Below, in pieces: positions 5,585-11,402 of a DNA stretch of 11,402 nucleotides (position 1 is its first letter; each line of letters opens with the position of its first letter). Made by a program: the position numbers and the translations under genes. This DNA comes from Chlamydiota bacterium (GTDB lineage: Bacteria; Chlamydiota; Chlamydiia; Chlamydiales; Rhabdochlamydiaceae). The notes below the pieces were generated by a model. The model did not search any database. It saw only the letters and a list, made by a program, of their open reading frames with translations, and was not told the origin of the DNA. The stretch lies in the NCBI GenBank assembly GCA_013041585.1, contig JABEVM010000224.1, positions 1 through 11,402 of the forward strand, in the 5' to 3' direction.

Positions 5585-7462
5585 ATGATAGATTCATATA
5601 ATTCATATTTTTTACTTTCTGATTGTATTCCTCAAAGAAGTGATAATCAAACCTATGCGGTTAATCGCTTTACTGGGACCCTCTCTGTTAAGAACAATCT
5701 CAGTTGCTGTGTAAAGAGATTTTTTCATTATATTAGTTATGATACTAGCGCAGATCGAATTTTAAAGGTCATAAATAAGGCCCTTTCCAATATCAAAACC
5801 GCAGAAGACCTTCCTGACTATTACTCAGAAAAGTGGGTAGGGCGTATGGAAGATATTGTAAGTTGGGCAGATAGCAAAAATGAAGAGGGGCTTTCAGAAG
5901 TAAAAGGAGAATTAGAGGCTAAAAAAGCGGAAATTTGTCAGTTTCAAGAGTCCTGCAAAGAAACAGTAAAAAAAGTGCAAAATTTACTTTCTAACATTCT
6001 TGGTGGATTGGAGGATGGTCAAACATATGGGATGAACTACCTTTTCAAGACAGTTTACAGAGAGGAGTCTTTTTCTAAGAAAGGATGGCTGTCTAATTTT
6101 CTTCACGGTCTTTTGTATACGCAAAACTCTTATCGAATTTGGAAGGAATATCAAGATAGCAGTACCACGCAGATCGCTGGGGTTTTTAGTAATATTATAG
6201 GTATTTTTTCTTTTCTCGAAACTACGCCGATTGATGTTACAGAGCTTTTCGAAAGGTATCAAAACCAATTAAATGCCCCATTACCGCCAGTTCCTGAAGA
6301 AGGGATCAAAGCTGGGTGTGTAAATATTGGAAATGCGTGCTGGATGAATTCTGTGCTGAAATTTATTGCTGGATGCGATGTTTTTGATTCTATGGTACAA
6401 GAAGTGTCTAGAGAAGATGTGAGAAATCTGCAAAAGGTTCTAAAAATCATCATTTTTTTGCTGCGTACTGAACTGAAGGACAATTTTACTATACCTGAAG
6501 ATCCTTGTAAGGCATTTATGCAAGAAGTGCTTACTGTTTCTCAAAGTACAGGAACATATAAGTTTTCACAAGGCCAACAATGTGATGCATCAGAGGCTTT
6601 ATTTTTTCTTTTAGATACATTGTCTTTCAAAACTGAACATAAAGTCCAACAAACTAAAATTTATCAACCGTCGGAAAATTCGCAATTTACAGTTTTGGGA
6701 AACCAAGAATGGCTTCCTGATTTTTATAAGGCAACGATCCCAGCTGAACTGTCTTCTGCCACAAAACTAGATTTAGCCTCTCTTGCAACTGAAGCTGATA
6801 AAATAAATAAAAGACCTCTCTGTAAACAAGAAGAGGATGGAACAACTTCTGTTTATGTGGATTTAGTTCTAGATAAGGGGAAAAGAGCAGACAGTAAACC
6901 TAAAATGGCTCTTTATAGCATTGATGCTTCGGAAAAAAAAGTTTTTAAAGGCGTTATCGATGCTGAAAGTGTGGAAAATATAGAATGTTCAGTAAATAAG
7001 TGTTTTACTCAGTTACCATCAACATTATTTCTTTTTCTTTCTCGCAATATTAAAAATGATCGAGGACAAGATTGTAAAGTAGATGCTCCTTTGGCTGTAG
7101 ACGAGAACGAGGAAATTACTTTGTTTGAATATGAAACTGTAACTGGAGAAATACGGGGTATAACAGATCATCCAGCAGATCTTACGCATGAGATTGGAGA
7201 GTGTACATATAAAGAAACTCCTATAAGTGGTGGCATCACAGGGGTGCGGGAAAAAAGAAAGTGTATCTACCGTATTGGCGCCGTCATTGAACACTCAGGA
7301 TACTCGGGATCTGGAGGTCATTATGTGTATAAAGAAAGAACCAATTCGGGAATAGCAAGAGCTCACAGTGACGAATCTACCTATGAAGTTCCGTTAGGTT
7401 CTGATTTTGGAACAAAAGGGTATGTTTTTCGGTTGGATCTAGTACGAACTGAATCTGTATAG
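5585..7462 (+). CDS. Ubiquitin-specific protease (USP, peptidase C19) domain protein; probable secreted host-directed deubiquitinase
   Basis: A 625-residue protein whose C-terminal 380 residues carry all landmarks of a eukaryote-type USP cysteine protease, which cleaves ubiquitin from proteins. The Cys box is GCVNIGNACWMNS (244-256; Cys252 nucleophile, Asn247 oxyanion position). The QxD box is QQCDASEA (331-338). A later segment LPSTLFLFLSR (477-487) matches the LPxxLxxxLxR core strand. The His box is AVIEHSGYSGSGGHYVYK (566-583; His579). SDESTYEV (595-602) supplies the third residue, probably Asp596. The CxxC pairs of zinc-binding USP fingers are absent. Residues 1-240 match nothing I recognise. 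They contain a probable coiled coil (about 98-137) and a short hydrophobic stretch (about 197-211). There is no classical signal peptide, so type III secretion is the inferred route. The gene stands alone and lacks a Shine-Dalgarno site. The ATG at 5585 is the first possible start, because an in-frame TAA lies at 5567-5569. Since bacteria lack ubiquitin, the target is inferred to be host protein. Confidence 0.88.
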   Translation: MIDSYNSYFLLSDCIPQRSDNQTYAVNRFTGTLSVKNNLSCCVKRFFHYISYDTSADRILKVINKALSNIKTAEDLPDYYSEKWVGRMEDIVSWADSKNEEGLSEVKGELEAKKAEICQFQESCKETVKKVQNLLSNILGGLEDGQTYGMNYLFKTVYREESFSKKGWLSNFLHGLLYTQNSYRIWKEYQDSSTTQIAGVFSNIIGIFSFLETTPIDVTELFERYQNQLNAPLPPVPEEGIKAGCVNIGNACWMNSVLKFIAGCDVFDSMVQEVSREDVRNLQKVLKIIIFLLRTELKDNFTIPEDPCKAFMQEVLTVSQSTGTYKFSQGQQCDASEALFFLLDTLSFKTEHKVQQTKIYQPSENSQFTVLGNQEWLPDFYKATIPAELSSATKLDLASLATEADKINKRPLCKQEEDGTTSVYVDLVLDKGKRADSKPKMALYSIDASEKKVFKGVIDAESVENIECSVNKCFTQLPSTLFLFLSRNIKNDRGQDCKVDAPLAVDENEEITLFEYETVTGEIRGITDHPADLTHEIGECTYKETPISGGITGVREKRKCIYRIGAVIEHSGYSGSGGHYVYKERTNSGIARAHSDESTYEVPLGSDFGTKGYVFRLDLVRTESV

Positions 7463-7576
7463 CAATAGCTTTTCTCTCTTAACGTCAAAATTTTTTCTTG
7501 TATTTTATCTGAACAAATCGAAATCTTAATCATTTCCTGATAAATAGGATCGATGTTCCTTACCTAAACTTATTTT

Positions 7577-7584
7577 GAGGTGAT
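7577..7584 (+). promoter_or_regulatory. Strong ribosome-binding site of the OMP decarboxylase gene
   Basis: GAGGTGAT, nearly a full anti-Shine-Dalgarno match, ends 3 bases before the ATG at 7588. It is the strongest site in the window and fixes the start. No convincing terminator or promoter was found in the rest of the 125-base gap after the USP gene. Confidence 0.65.
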
Positions 7585-7587
7585 ACA

Positions 7588-8532
7588 ATGGCAGCAGTTT
7601 CTCTGCGAGCTCCTCTAACCTATGGTGATCGAGCAGCCTTAACAAGTAGTGAGATGGCAAAAGGATATTTTACACGAGCTGAAATGCAAAAAACGAACCT
7701 TATTGTTGCATTGGATGTAAAAGAAGCAAGTTCCGATGTAATGACACAGCAGATGTGGGATATTGCATCAAAAACCACCGAACATGTTCTTGGTTTCAAG
7801 ATTCATATGACTAGAATCCCTCTTTTTGACCTGTCTTCAGCGGAAAGGTCGCGAGATAATTTTGCAAAGCATCTATCCTTAATGCAAGCCTTGCAAAGAC
7901 TCGGATCAGATAGAGGTGTTCGTATCTTAGCTGATGAGAAGTATGCGGACGGAGGGGAGACAACTCGGGTTAAGTATTTAGGAGGATATGAGTTTTATAA
8001 ATGGGCAGATGTCACAATACAGGCAACTCCGGGAGCGGATCAAATTAAAGGTTTGCGATCTGTCTCTCAAGAACATAGAACAAAGCAGGGAGGCTTCTTA
8101 GTGACAGACATGAGCTTTGCAGGTAACTTATGCTCTCCTGATTATCGCAAGGTTGCATTTGCGATGCATAAAGGAATCGATACAGAAGGTAACGCTTATG
8201 ATTACAGCGACTTCCTAGGAGGAGTTGTAACACAGTATCCGATCGAAGATGTACATCCTGATTATCCTGGAATTCCTAACCCTATGCGTTTTCATGCGAC
8301 ACCAGGTGTCCAAGAAAAACCTGGAAGGGACAAGTTAGGACAAATATTTAATACTCCGGAACATGTAATTGAGACATTACTAAGTGATGGTATGATTGTT
8401 GGGCGCGGAGTGGCTTTTGCGCCGGATCCTATTGTCGCTGCAAAAATATTCCAAAAACTTGGTATGGATGCGTACAATAACAGGCAAGAGTGTCAGAGAG
8501 TTGCCTACGAACAGGCTGCTAGTAAGTTGTAG
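7588..8532 (+). CDS. pyrF: Orotidine-5'-phosphate decarboxylase, eukaryote-like type
   Basis: A 314-residue enzyme for the last step of de novo UMP synthesis, OMP to UMP plus CO2, in the cytoplasm. It shows LIVALDVK (38-45), FKIH with Lys71, the catalytic DxKxxD array as ADEKYAD (Asp116, Lys118, Asp121), MSFAG (Ser176), TPG (238-240) and the phosphate-binding VGRG with Arg273. The stretches GGYEFYKWADVTIQATPG (132-149), YSDFLGGVVTQ (206-216) and ATPGVQEKPGRDKLGQ (237-252) follow the yeast URA3/human UMPS pattern rather than E. coli PyrF. It is longer than yeast URA3 (267), largely because of an N-terminal extension of about 35 residues and inserts near 80-105 and 219-233. The gene stands alone, with no other pyr gene in the window. 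Classical Chlamydia lack this pathway, whereas some environmental chlamydiae retain nucleotide synthesis genes. All key residues are kept, so it is probably active. Confidence 0.88.
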   Translation: MAAVSLRAPLTYGDRAALTSSEMAKGYFTRAEMQKTNLIVALDVKEASSDVMTQQMWDIASKTTEHVLGFKIHMTRIPLFDLSSAERSRDNFAKHLSLMQALQRLGSDRGVRILADEKYADGGETTRVKYLGGYEFYKWADVTIQATPGADQIKGLRSVSQEHRTKQGGFLVTDMSFAGNLCSPDYRKVAFAMHKGIDTEGNAYDYSDFLGGVVTQYPIEDVHPDYPGIPNPMRFHATPGVQEKPGRDKLGQIFNTPEHVIETLLSDGMIVGRGVAFAPDPIVAAKIFQKLGMDAYNNRQECQRVAYEQAASKL

Positions 8533-8550
8533 AGATTTTACAAACTTGCT
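8521..8550. terminator. Hairpin spanning both stop codons of convergent pyrF and tsaD
   Basis: Left arm AGTAAGTTGTA (8521-8531) pairs with right arm TACAAACTTGCT (8539-8550) in 11 pairs, including one G-T wobble and one bulged A, around a 7-base loop. The two stop codons are only 5 bases apart, and the hairpin covers both. No strong T-run follows on either strand, so it may be a two-way terminator of weak type or an RNA end-protecting stem. Confidence 0.4.
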
Positions 8551-9566
8551 TGTAATAAGGGAAGGCGAGCTGCGGGCATGAGGTCCAAAGTATCGCCTTT
8601 TCCTTGCTTTAGATATAGGTGGTAGCCTAGTCCTGCAATCATAGCTCCGTTATCAAGACTGAGTCCCTTGCCGGGCCAATAGACAGGGATATCTCTTAAC
8701 TCTCTTTGGAAAAGTTTCCTCAAGGTTTGATTCGAGCTTACCCCGCCGCCTACATAAACTGCTTTTGCTCTAAAATGTTTACAAGCAAGAGCTGTTTTTT
8801 TCACAATATCGGAAAGGGCGGTTTCTTGAAAAGCGTAGGCAATTTCTGCTTTTTGCTGCTCGCTAAGAGAAAGGGTTTCTCTACTTTCTGCATCTTGACC
8901 GCGGATGGTATAAAGAACGTTTGTCTTGAGCCCACTAAAAGAAAAGTCCCAAGGTCTTTCTTTAACCTGACCTGCTTTAAAAGAATAGTTGGAAGAAGTG
9001 ACCGTCTCTGCAATTTTTTCAATAATAGGACCTCCTGGATAGGGAAATCCGAGCATGCAGGCTACCTTATCAAAGGCTTCTCCAACTGCATCATCGACCG
9101 TAGTACCTATCAGGCGATAGGATCCAACATCTATAATTTCTACAAGAAAAGTATGTCCGCCTGATATCACGACCCCAATTGCGGGGAATTCTAGTGGGGC
9201 GTTCATCATAGCAGCATAAAGATGGGCCTCAACATGGTTGACACCAATAAAGGGTTTATTCCAAGCCATCGATAGTCCTTTGGCGGCATTCATGCCGATG
9301 ACTAGCGCCCCTATCAGCCCTGGGCCCTTCGCAACAGAGATAAGATCGATTTGTTCCTGTGCTACGTTTGCTTCTTCAAGAGCCTGTGTAATAACTGGTA
9401 AGATGACATCGACATGCCTTCTACAGGCAAGTTCTGGAAATACTCCGCCGTATTGAGAATGAATGTCATGCTGCGAGGCAATGACGTTCGATAAGATCTG
9501 CTTTCCATCTTTTACGATAGAACAAGCAGTTTCATCACAAGTGGTTTCAATTCCTAAGACTAACAT
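8538..9566 (-). CDS. tsaD: tRNA N6-adenosine threonylcarbamoyltransferase
   Basis: A 342-residue protein of the Kae1/TsaD family. With TsaB, TsaC and TsaE it installs t6A at position 37 of ANN-decoding tRNAs. It begins MLVLGIETTCDETACS, has the metal ligands in NHVEAH (His111 and His115, the same numbers as in E. coli), SGGHT (135-139), DDAVGEAFDK (158-167), WDFSFSGLKTNV (206-217), VGGGVSSN (272-279), and the third metal ligand Asp305 in SLDNGAMIAGLG. I chose the ATG at 9566-9564 because the family starts a few residues before GIET. A GTG at 9590 would add eight residues with no family match. Neither has a good ribosome-binding site. Convergent with pyrF, divergent from the TerC gene. Length is normal, and no tsaB or tsaE lies in the window. 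Confidence 0.94.
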   Translation of the reverse strand: MLVLGIETTCDETACSIVKDGKQILSNVIASQHDIHSQYGGVFPELACRRHVDVILPVITQALEEANVAQEQIDLISVAKGPGLIGALVIGMNAAKGLSMAWNKPFIGVNHVEAHLYAAMMNAPLEFPAIGVVISGGHTFLVEIIDVGSYRLIGTTVDDAVGEAFDKVACMLGFPYPGGPIIEKIAETVTSSNYSFKAGQVKERPWDFSFSGLKTNVLYTIRGQDAESRETLSLSEQQKAEIAYAFQETALSDIVKKTALACKHFRAKAVYVGGGVSSNQTLRKLFQRELRDIPVYWPGKGLSLDNGAMIAGLGYHLYLKQGKGDTLDLMPAARLPLLQASL

Positions 9567-9701
9567 AGGGATAATTATCTCGTAAAACACGATAAAATTC
9601 CATCATTTTAAAGGGTATATTTCATCTGCTACGTAAATTTTTTTCTTTACAAGGAAGAGATTTTATAGTTTTGTTCAAAATAAGAAGGGGAAAAAATAGC
9701 A

Positions 9702-10607
9702 ATGCTTTGGGTTACTTTTTCAGTTAGCGTCTTAGTCATGCTCCTTATAGATCTAGGTTTTTTTTCAAAGAAACAAAGATCTGTGGGGCGTAAAAAAGCG
9801 ATTATAATGAGCGCAATGTGGATTGGGCTTGCACTGCTATTTAATTTTTTAATTTACATCATGCAGGGGCCTCATGCTGCGATGCAGTTTTTAACAGGCT
9901 ACGCTGTGGAGAAAATGCTAAGTGTGGACAACCTTTTTCTTTTTGTGATGATCTTTACCTACTTCCAAGTTCCAAAAATATACCAGCATAAAATTCTTTT
10001 TTTAGGGATTGCCGGCGCTCTGATCATGCGTCTTCTGTTTATTTTCGTGGGGGCGTATTTACTACAGCACTTTGCATGGATTATCTATATCTTTGCCGCA
10101 TTTTTACTTTGGATAGGTTTGCAGTTTTTGCGAAAGCAAAAGAGCTATTCCATAGAAGAAAGCAAAATGTTCTTGTGGATACAAAAATTTCTGCCTGTAA
10201 CGTCAGAATATCATGATGGGAAATTTTTTATCAGAAAGGGGAAAGCGCTGGTAGCTACCCCTCTATTTTTAGCGCTTATTATGATTGAGCTTACTGATTT
10301 TGTGGCAGCGCTCGATTCAATCCCTGCTATATTTGTGATCACAACTGATACATTTATTGTGTATACGTCCAATATTTTCGCTATTTTAGGACTGAGATCA
10401 CTGTACTTTGTGATCTCTGGAGCCATGGAACAATTACGCTATCTTTATATCGGTCTTGCGATTGTCTTACTTTTCTTGGGATGTAAAATTTTGGTTTCTC
10501 CGTGGATACAAATCCCTATGGAGATGTCTTTGAGCTTTGTGATTTTGATAATTGGTCTAACCATATTTGCTTCTCTTAAGGCGAACCATAAAGAGATGAA
10601 GAAGTGA
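9702..10607 (+). CDS. TerC/Alx-family integral membrane protein, probable metal-ion transporter
   Basis: A 301-residue inner-membrane protein with about eight or nine hydrophobic helices, including about 2-20, 34-54, 71-88, 96-121, 123-143, 183-213, 219-240, 245-266 and 274-292. The TerC signature residues are present: LIDLGFF near the start, EKMLSVDNLFLF (70-81; Glu70, Asp76, Asn77), and IELTDFVAALDSIPAIF (195-211; Glu196, Asp199, Asp205). The acidic membrane residues are conserved in a family linked to manganese and other metal-ion efflux (Alx, MeeF/MeeY) and to tellurite resistance. The substrate here is inferred. The ATG has AAGGGG 10 bases upstream, and TATAGT at 9664-9669 is a possible -10 box with no good -35. 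The 135-base gap to the divergent tsaD start is too short for, and shows no sign of, a yybP-ykoY riboswitch. It is a single gene unit. Confidence 0.9.
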   Translation: MLWVTFSVSVLVMLLIDLGFFSKKQRSVGRKKAIIMSAMWIGLALLFNFLIYIMQGPHAAMQFLTGYAVEKMLSVDNLFLFVMIFTYFQVPKIYQHKILFLGIAGALIMRLLFIFVGAYLLQHFAWIIYIFAAFLLWIGLQFLRKQKSYSIEESKMFLWIQKFLPVTSEYHDGKFFIRKGKALVATPLFLALIMIELTDFVAALDSIPAIFVITTDTFIVYTSNIFAILGLRSLYFVISGAMEQLRYLYIGLAIVLLFLGCKILVSPWIQIPMEMSLSFVILIIGLTIFASLKANHKEMKK

Positions 10608-10608
10608 A

Positions 10609-10642
10609 AATAGCTTAGAGTAGACTTTAGGAAAAAGCTATT
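10609..10642. terminator. Inverted repeat between two convergent genes
   Basis: AATAGCTT (10609-10616) and AAGCTATT (10635-10642) form a perfect 8-bp stem with an 18-base loop in the 38-base gap between the convergent TerC gene and the uncharacterised minus-strand ORF. On the minus strand the second arm runs into TTTT, giving a short T-run. On the plus strand the tail is GAATTATTT. A bidirectional terminator is plausible, though the long loop makes it weak. Confidence 0.45.
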
Positions 10643-10645
10643 GAA

Positions 10646-11209
10646 TTATTTCGAAGTTGTTGGATCGATTTCAAAGAGAAGAATTTCTAGGCCAGTCATC
10701 GAATGTCTAGGAACAAAGTAAACTTTAACTATCCCATTATCTAAGGGTCTTTTTGTATATTTGATTGTTCCTTCTAACCCGTCAACATATTGCCTCATTT
10801 CACGCGCACCCATCTTGTCCATTTTCTCTAGGTCTTTCTTGACATTGTTAGAGTTTGCAAAATAAGTAACTAAAACAGGGATCGCAATTGTGAGAAGTCC
10901 CTTAGAAAATCCTTGTAAGCCTTCAGCGAGATCTTGTAAGTGTGCCAAAATAGGGATTTTTGGATCATCAGGATTTTCATGTGGATTATAATCTAAACGG
11001 AAAATATCAGAGAATAATCTGCCTAAGTTGTCCTTATTCACAGCATCTAAAATTGTTTCTTCGGCAACAAAGGAGTTCTTATTCTGGACCCTTTTTATAA
11101 GGCTGTTCACGTTGATTAAAACTTGCTTTTCCGTTCCATCCGTTCCTTTAATTGTAATAGGTTTCCAATATCTGCTGCCCCATACGAAGTGCACTGCCTT
11201 TTCAAACAT
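10646..11209 (-). CDS. Uncharacterised protein, probably missing its natural N-terminus
   Basis: From an ATG at 11209-11207 this reads 187 residues to TAA at 10648-10646. I do not recognise the family. It is mixed polar, with one hydrophobic stretch LLTIAIPVLVTYFA (about 105-118 from this start), preceded by a possible amphipathic segment and followed by a charged KKDLEKMDKMGAREMRQYVDG region. The last 40 residues look like beta strands (GTIKYTKRP, VKVYFVPRHS, LEILLFEID). The same frame continues upstream to a TTG at 11291-11293, but that extra part is the dehydratase fragment read in the wrong frame and should not count as protein. ATG 11219-11221 is an alternative start. Neither ATG has a clear ribosome-binding site. 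Given the join at about 11205, I infer that the real gene was longer. Confidence 0.5.
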   Translation of the reverse strand: MFEKAVHFVWGSRYWKPITIKGTDGTEKQVLINVNSLIKRVQNKNSFVAEETILDAVNKDNLGRLFSDIFRLDYNPHENPDDPKIPILAHLQDLAEGLQGFSKGLLTIAIPVLVTYFANSNNVKKDLEKMDKMGAREMRQYVDGLEGTIKYTKRPLDNGIVKVYFVPRHSMTGLEILLFEIDPTTSK

Positions 11210-11402
11210 ATTCTTTGGCATAGCCCCAATCGCGTTTTGCATCGAGATTACCGAGCTCCAACACATCCACTCCCCCAGTTTTGATTCGGGCAACGCCGTC
11301 GGTGATTTTACGGGTCACGAACTCACGTCCGCGTAGAGGTGATTCATGATTAAAAAGAATCCCACTGACCGCGAAAATGCCGTAAGACTCACGGTAGTTG
11401 AT
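11202..11402 (-). pseudogene. gmd: Internal fragment of a GDP-mannose 4,6-dehydratase gene, cut off at its 3' side
   Basis: Reading down from the window edge, 66 codons encode a highly recognisable piece of GDP-mannose 4,6-dehydratase. It includes NYRESYGIFAVSGILFNHES (2-21), FVTRKITDGVARI (28-40) and LGNLDAKRDWGYAKEYV (50-66), followed at once by TGA (11204-11202). This corresponds roughly to residues 180-245 of a protein of about 340-370, so about 100 C-terminal residues of the short-chain-dehydrogenase fold are missing. The enzyme makes GDP-4-keto-6-deoxymannose, the precursor of GDP-fucose and related sugars. The 5' part lies beyond the window. By hand count the fragment is 97/198 G+C (49%), against 40/120 (33%) at 10981-11100, and it uses CGC, GGC, ACC and CTC codons uncommon in its neighbours. 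It is either a truncated, laterally acquired remnant or an assembly chimera. Confidence 0.75.

Noticed and set aside
8706..9164. 152-codon open frame on the plus strand
   Set aside because: It lies entirely antisense to tsaD, which has every family motif, and the translation resembles no protein.
9546..9602. 18-codon ORF overlapping the tsaD start in another frame
   Set aside because: It has no ribosome-binding site and no similarity; probably chance in AT-rich sequence.
9567..9701. yybP-ykoY manganese riboswitch upstream of the TerC-family gene
   Set aside because: Such elements often precede alx/terC homologues, but the gap is short, AT-rich and shows no matching stem pattern.
11210..11293. 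TTG-initiated N-terminal extension of the orphan ORF
   Set aside because: These codons are the gmd fragment read one frame off, so the extension is not protein of this gene.
11028..11336. 102-codon open frame on the plus strand opposite the gmd fragment and the orphan ORF
   Set aside because: It spans the join between two unrelated minus-strand segments and looks like a shadow of both.
1..11402. tRNA or rRNA genes, CRISPR arrays, insertion sequences, phage attachment sites
   Set aside because: I read both strands for cloverleaf ends, regular repeats and transposase motifs and saw none.

Overview
The window looks like chromosomal DNA of a non-Chlamydiaceae member of the Chlamydiota (a Simkania-, Rhabdochlamydia- or Waddlia-like amoebal or arthropod symbiont). 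Three things suggest this. The block rpmG - lolC/E-type permease - lolD has the same order as CT150-CT152 in Chlamydia trachomatis (from memory, not searched). The L33 protein has a chlamydia-like sequence. There is also a stand-alone eukaryote-type ubiquitin protease of the sort carried by host-manipulating intracellular bacteria. Base composition is moderately AT-rich, and most genes have weak Shine-Dalgarno sites.

Layout. Bases 1-71 (+) hold the last 22 codons of a gene entering from the left, possibly an outer-membrane beta-barrel protein. Its stop codon directly abuts the stop of the convergent minus-strand block. That block (72-5124, read right to left) is a tight probable operon: a long LolC/E-like permease, LolD ATPase, UDP-glucose 6-dehydrogenase and a farnesyl-diphosphate-synthase-type prenyltransferase. 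The first junction is a 4-bp ATGA overlap and the second a 13-bp overlap, and at the third the ribosome-binding site of ispA overlaps the ugd stop. Upstream of it on the same strand lies rpmG (5184-5342), with its own promoter-like sequence and a hairpin over its stop codon. All of these are envelope or translation housekeeping functions: lipoprotein sorting, UDP-glucuronate supply and polyprenyl precursor supply.

From 5343 to 7587 lies the accessory part. An AT-rich leader precedes a 625-residue protein whose C-terminal half carries the Cys, QxD, LPxxL and His/Asp boxes of a ubiquitin-specific protease (peptidase family C19). It is a strong candidate for a secreted deubiquitinase effector. 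Next is a complete orotidine-5'-phosphate decarboxylase that resembles the eukaryotic (UMPS/URA3) branch. It converges on tsaD (tRNA t6A synthesis), and a hairpin spans both stop codons. A TerC-family membrane protein is divergent from tsaD.

The right end (10646-11402, minus) is anomalous. An uncharacterised ORF is joined abruptly to an internal piece of a GDP-mannose 4,6-dehydratase gene. The dehydratase reading frame stops where the match ends, and base composition changes at the same place. This is either a gene remnant at a rearrangement breakpoint or an assembly join. I saw no tRNA, rRNA, CRISPR array or insertion sequence.
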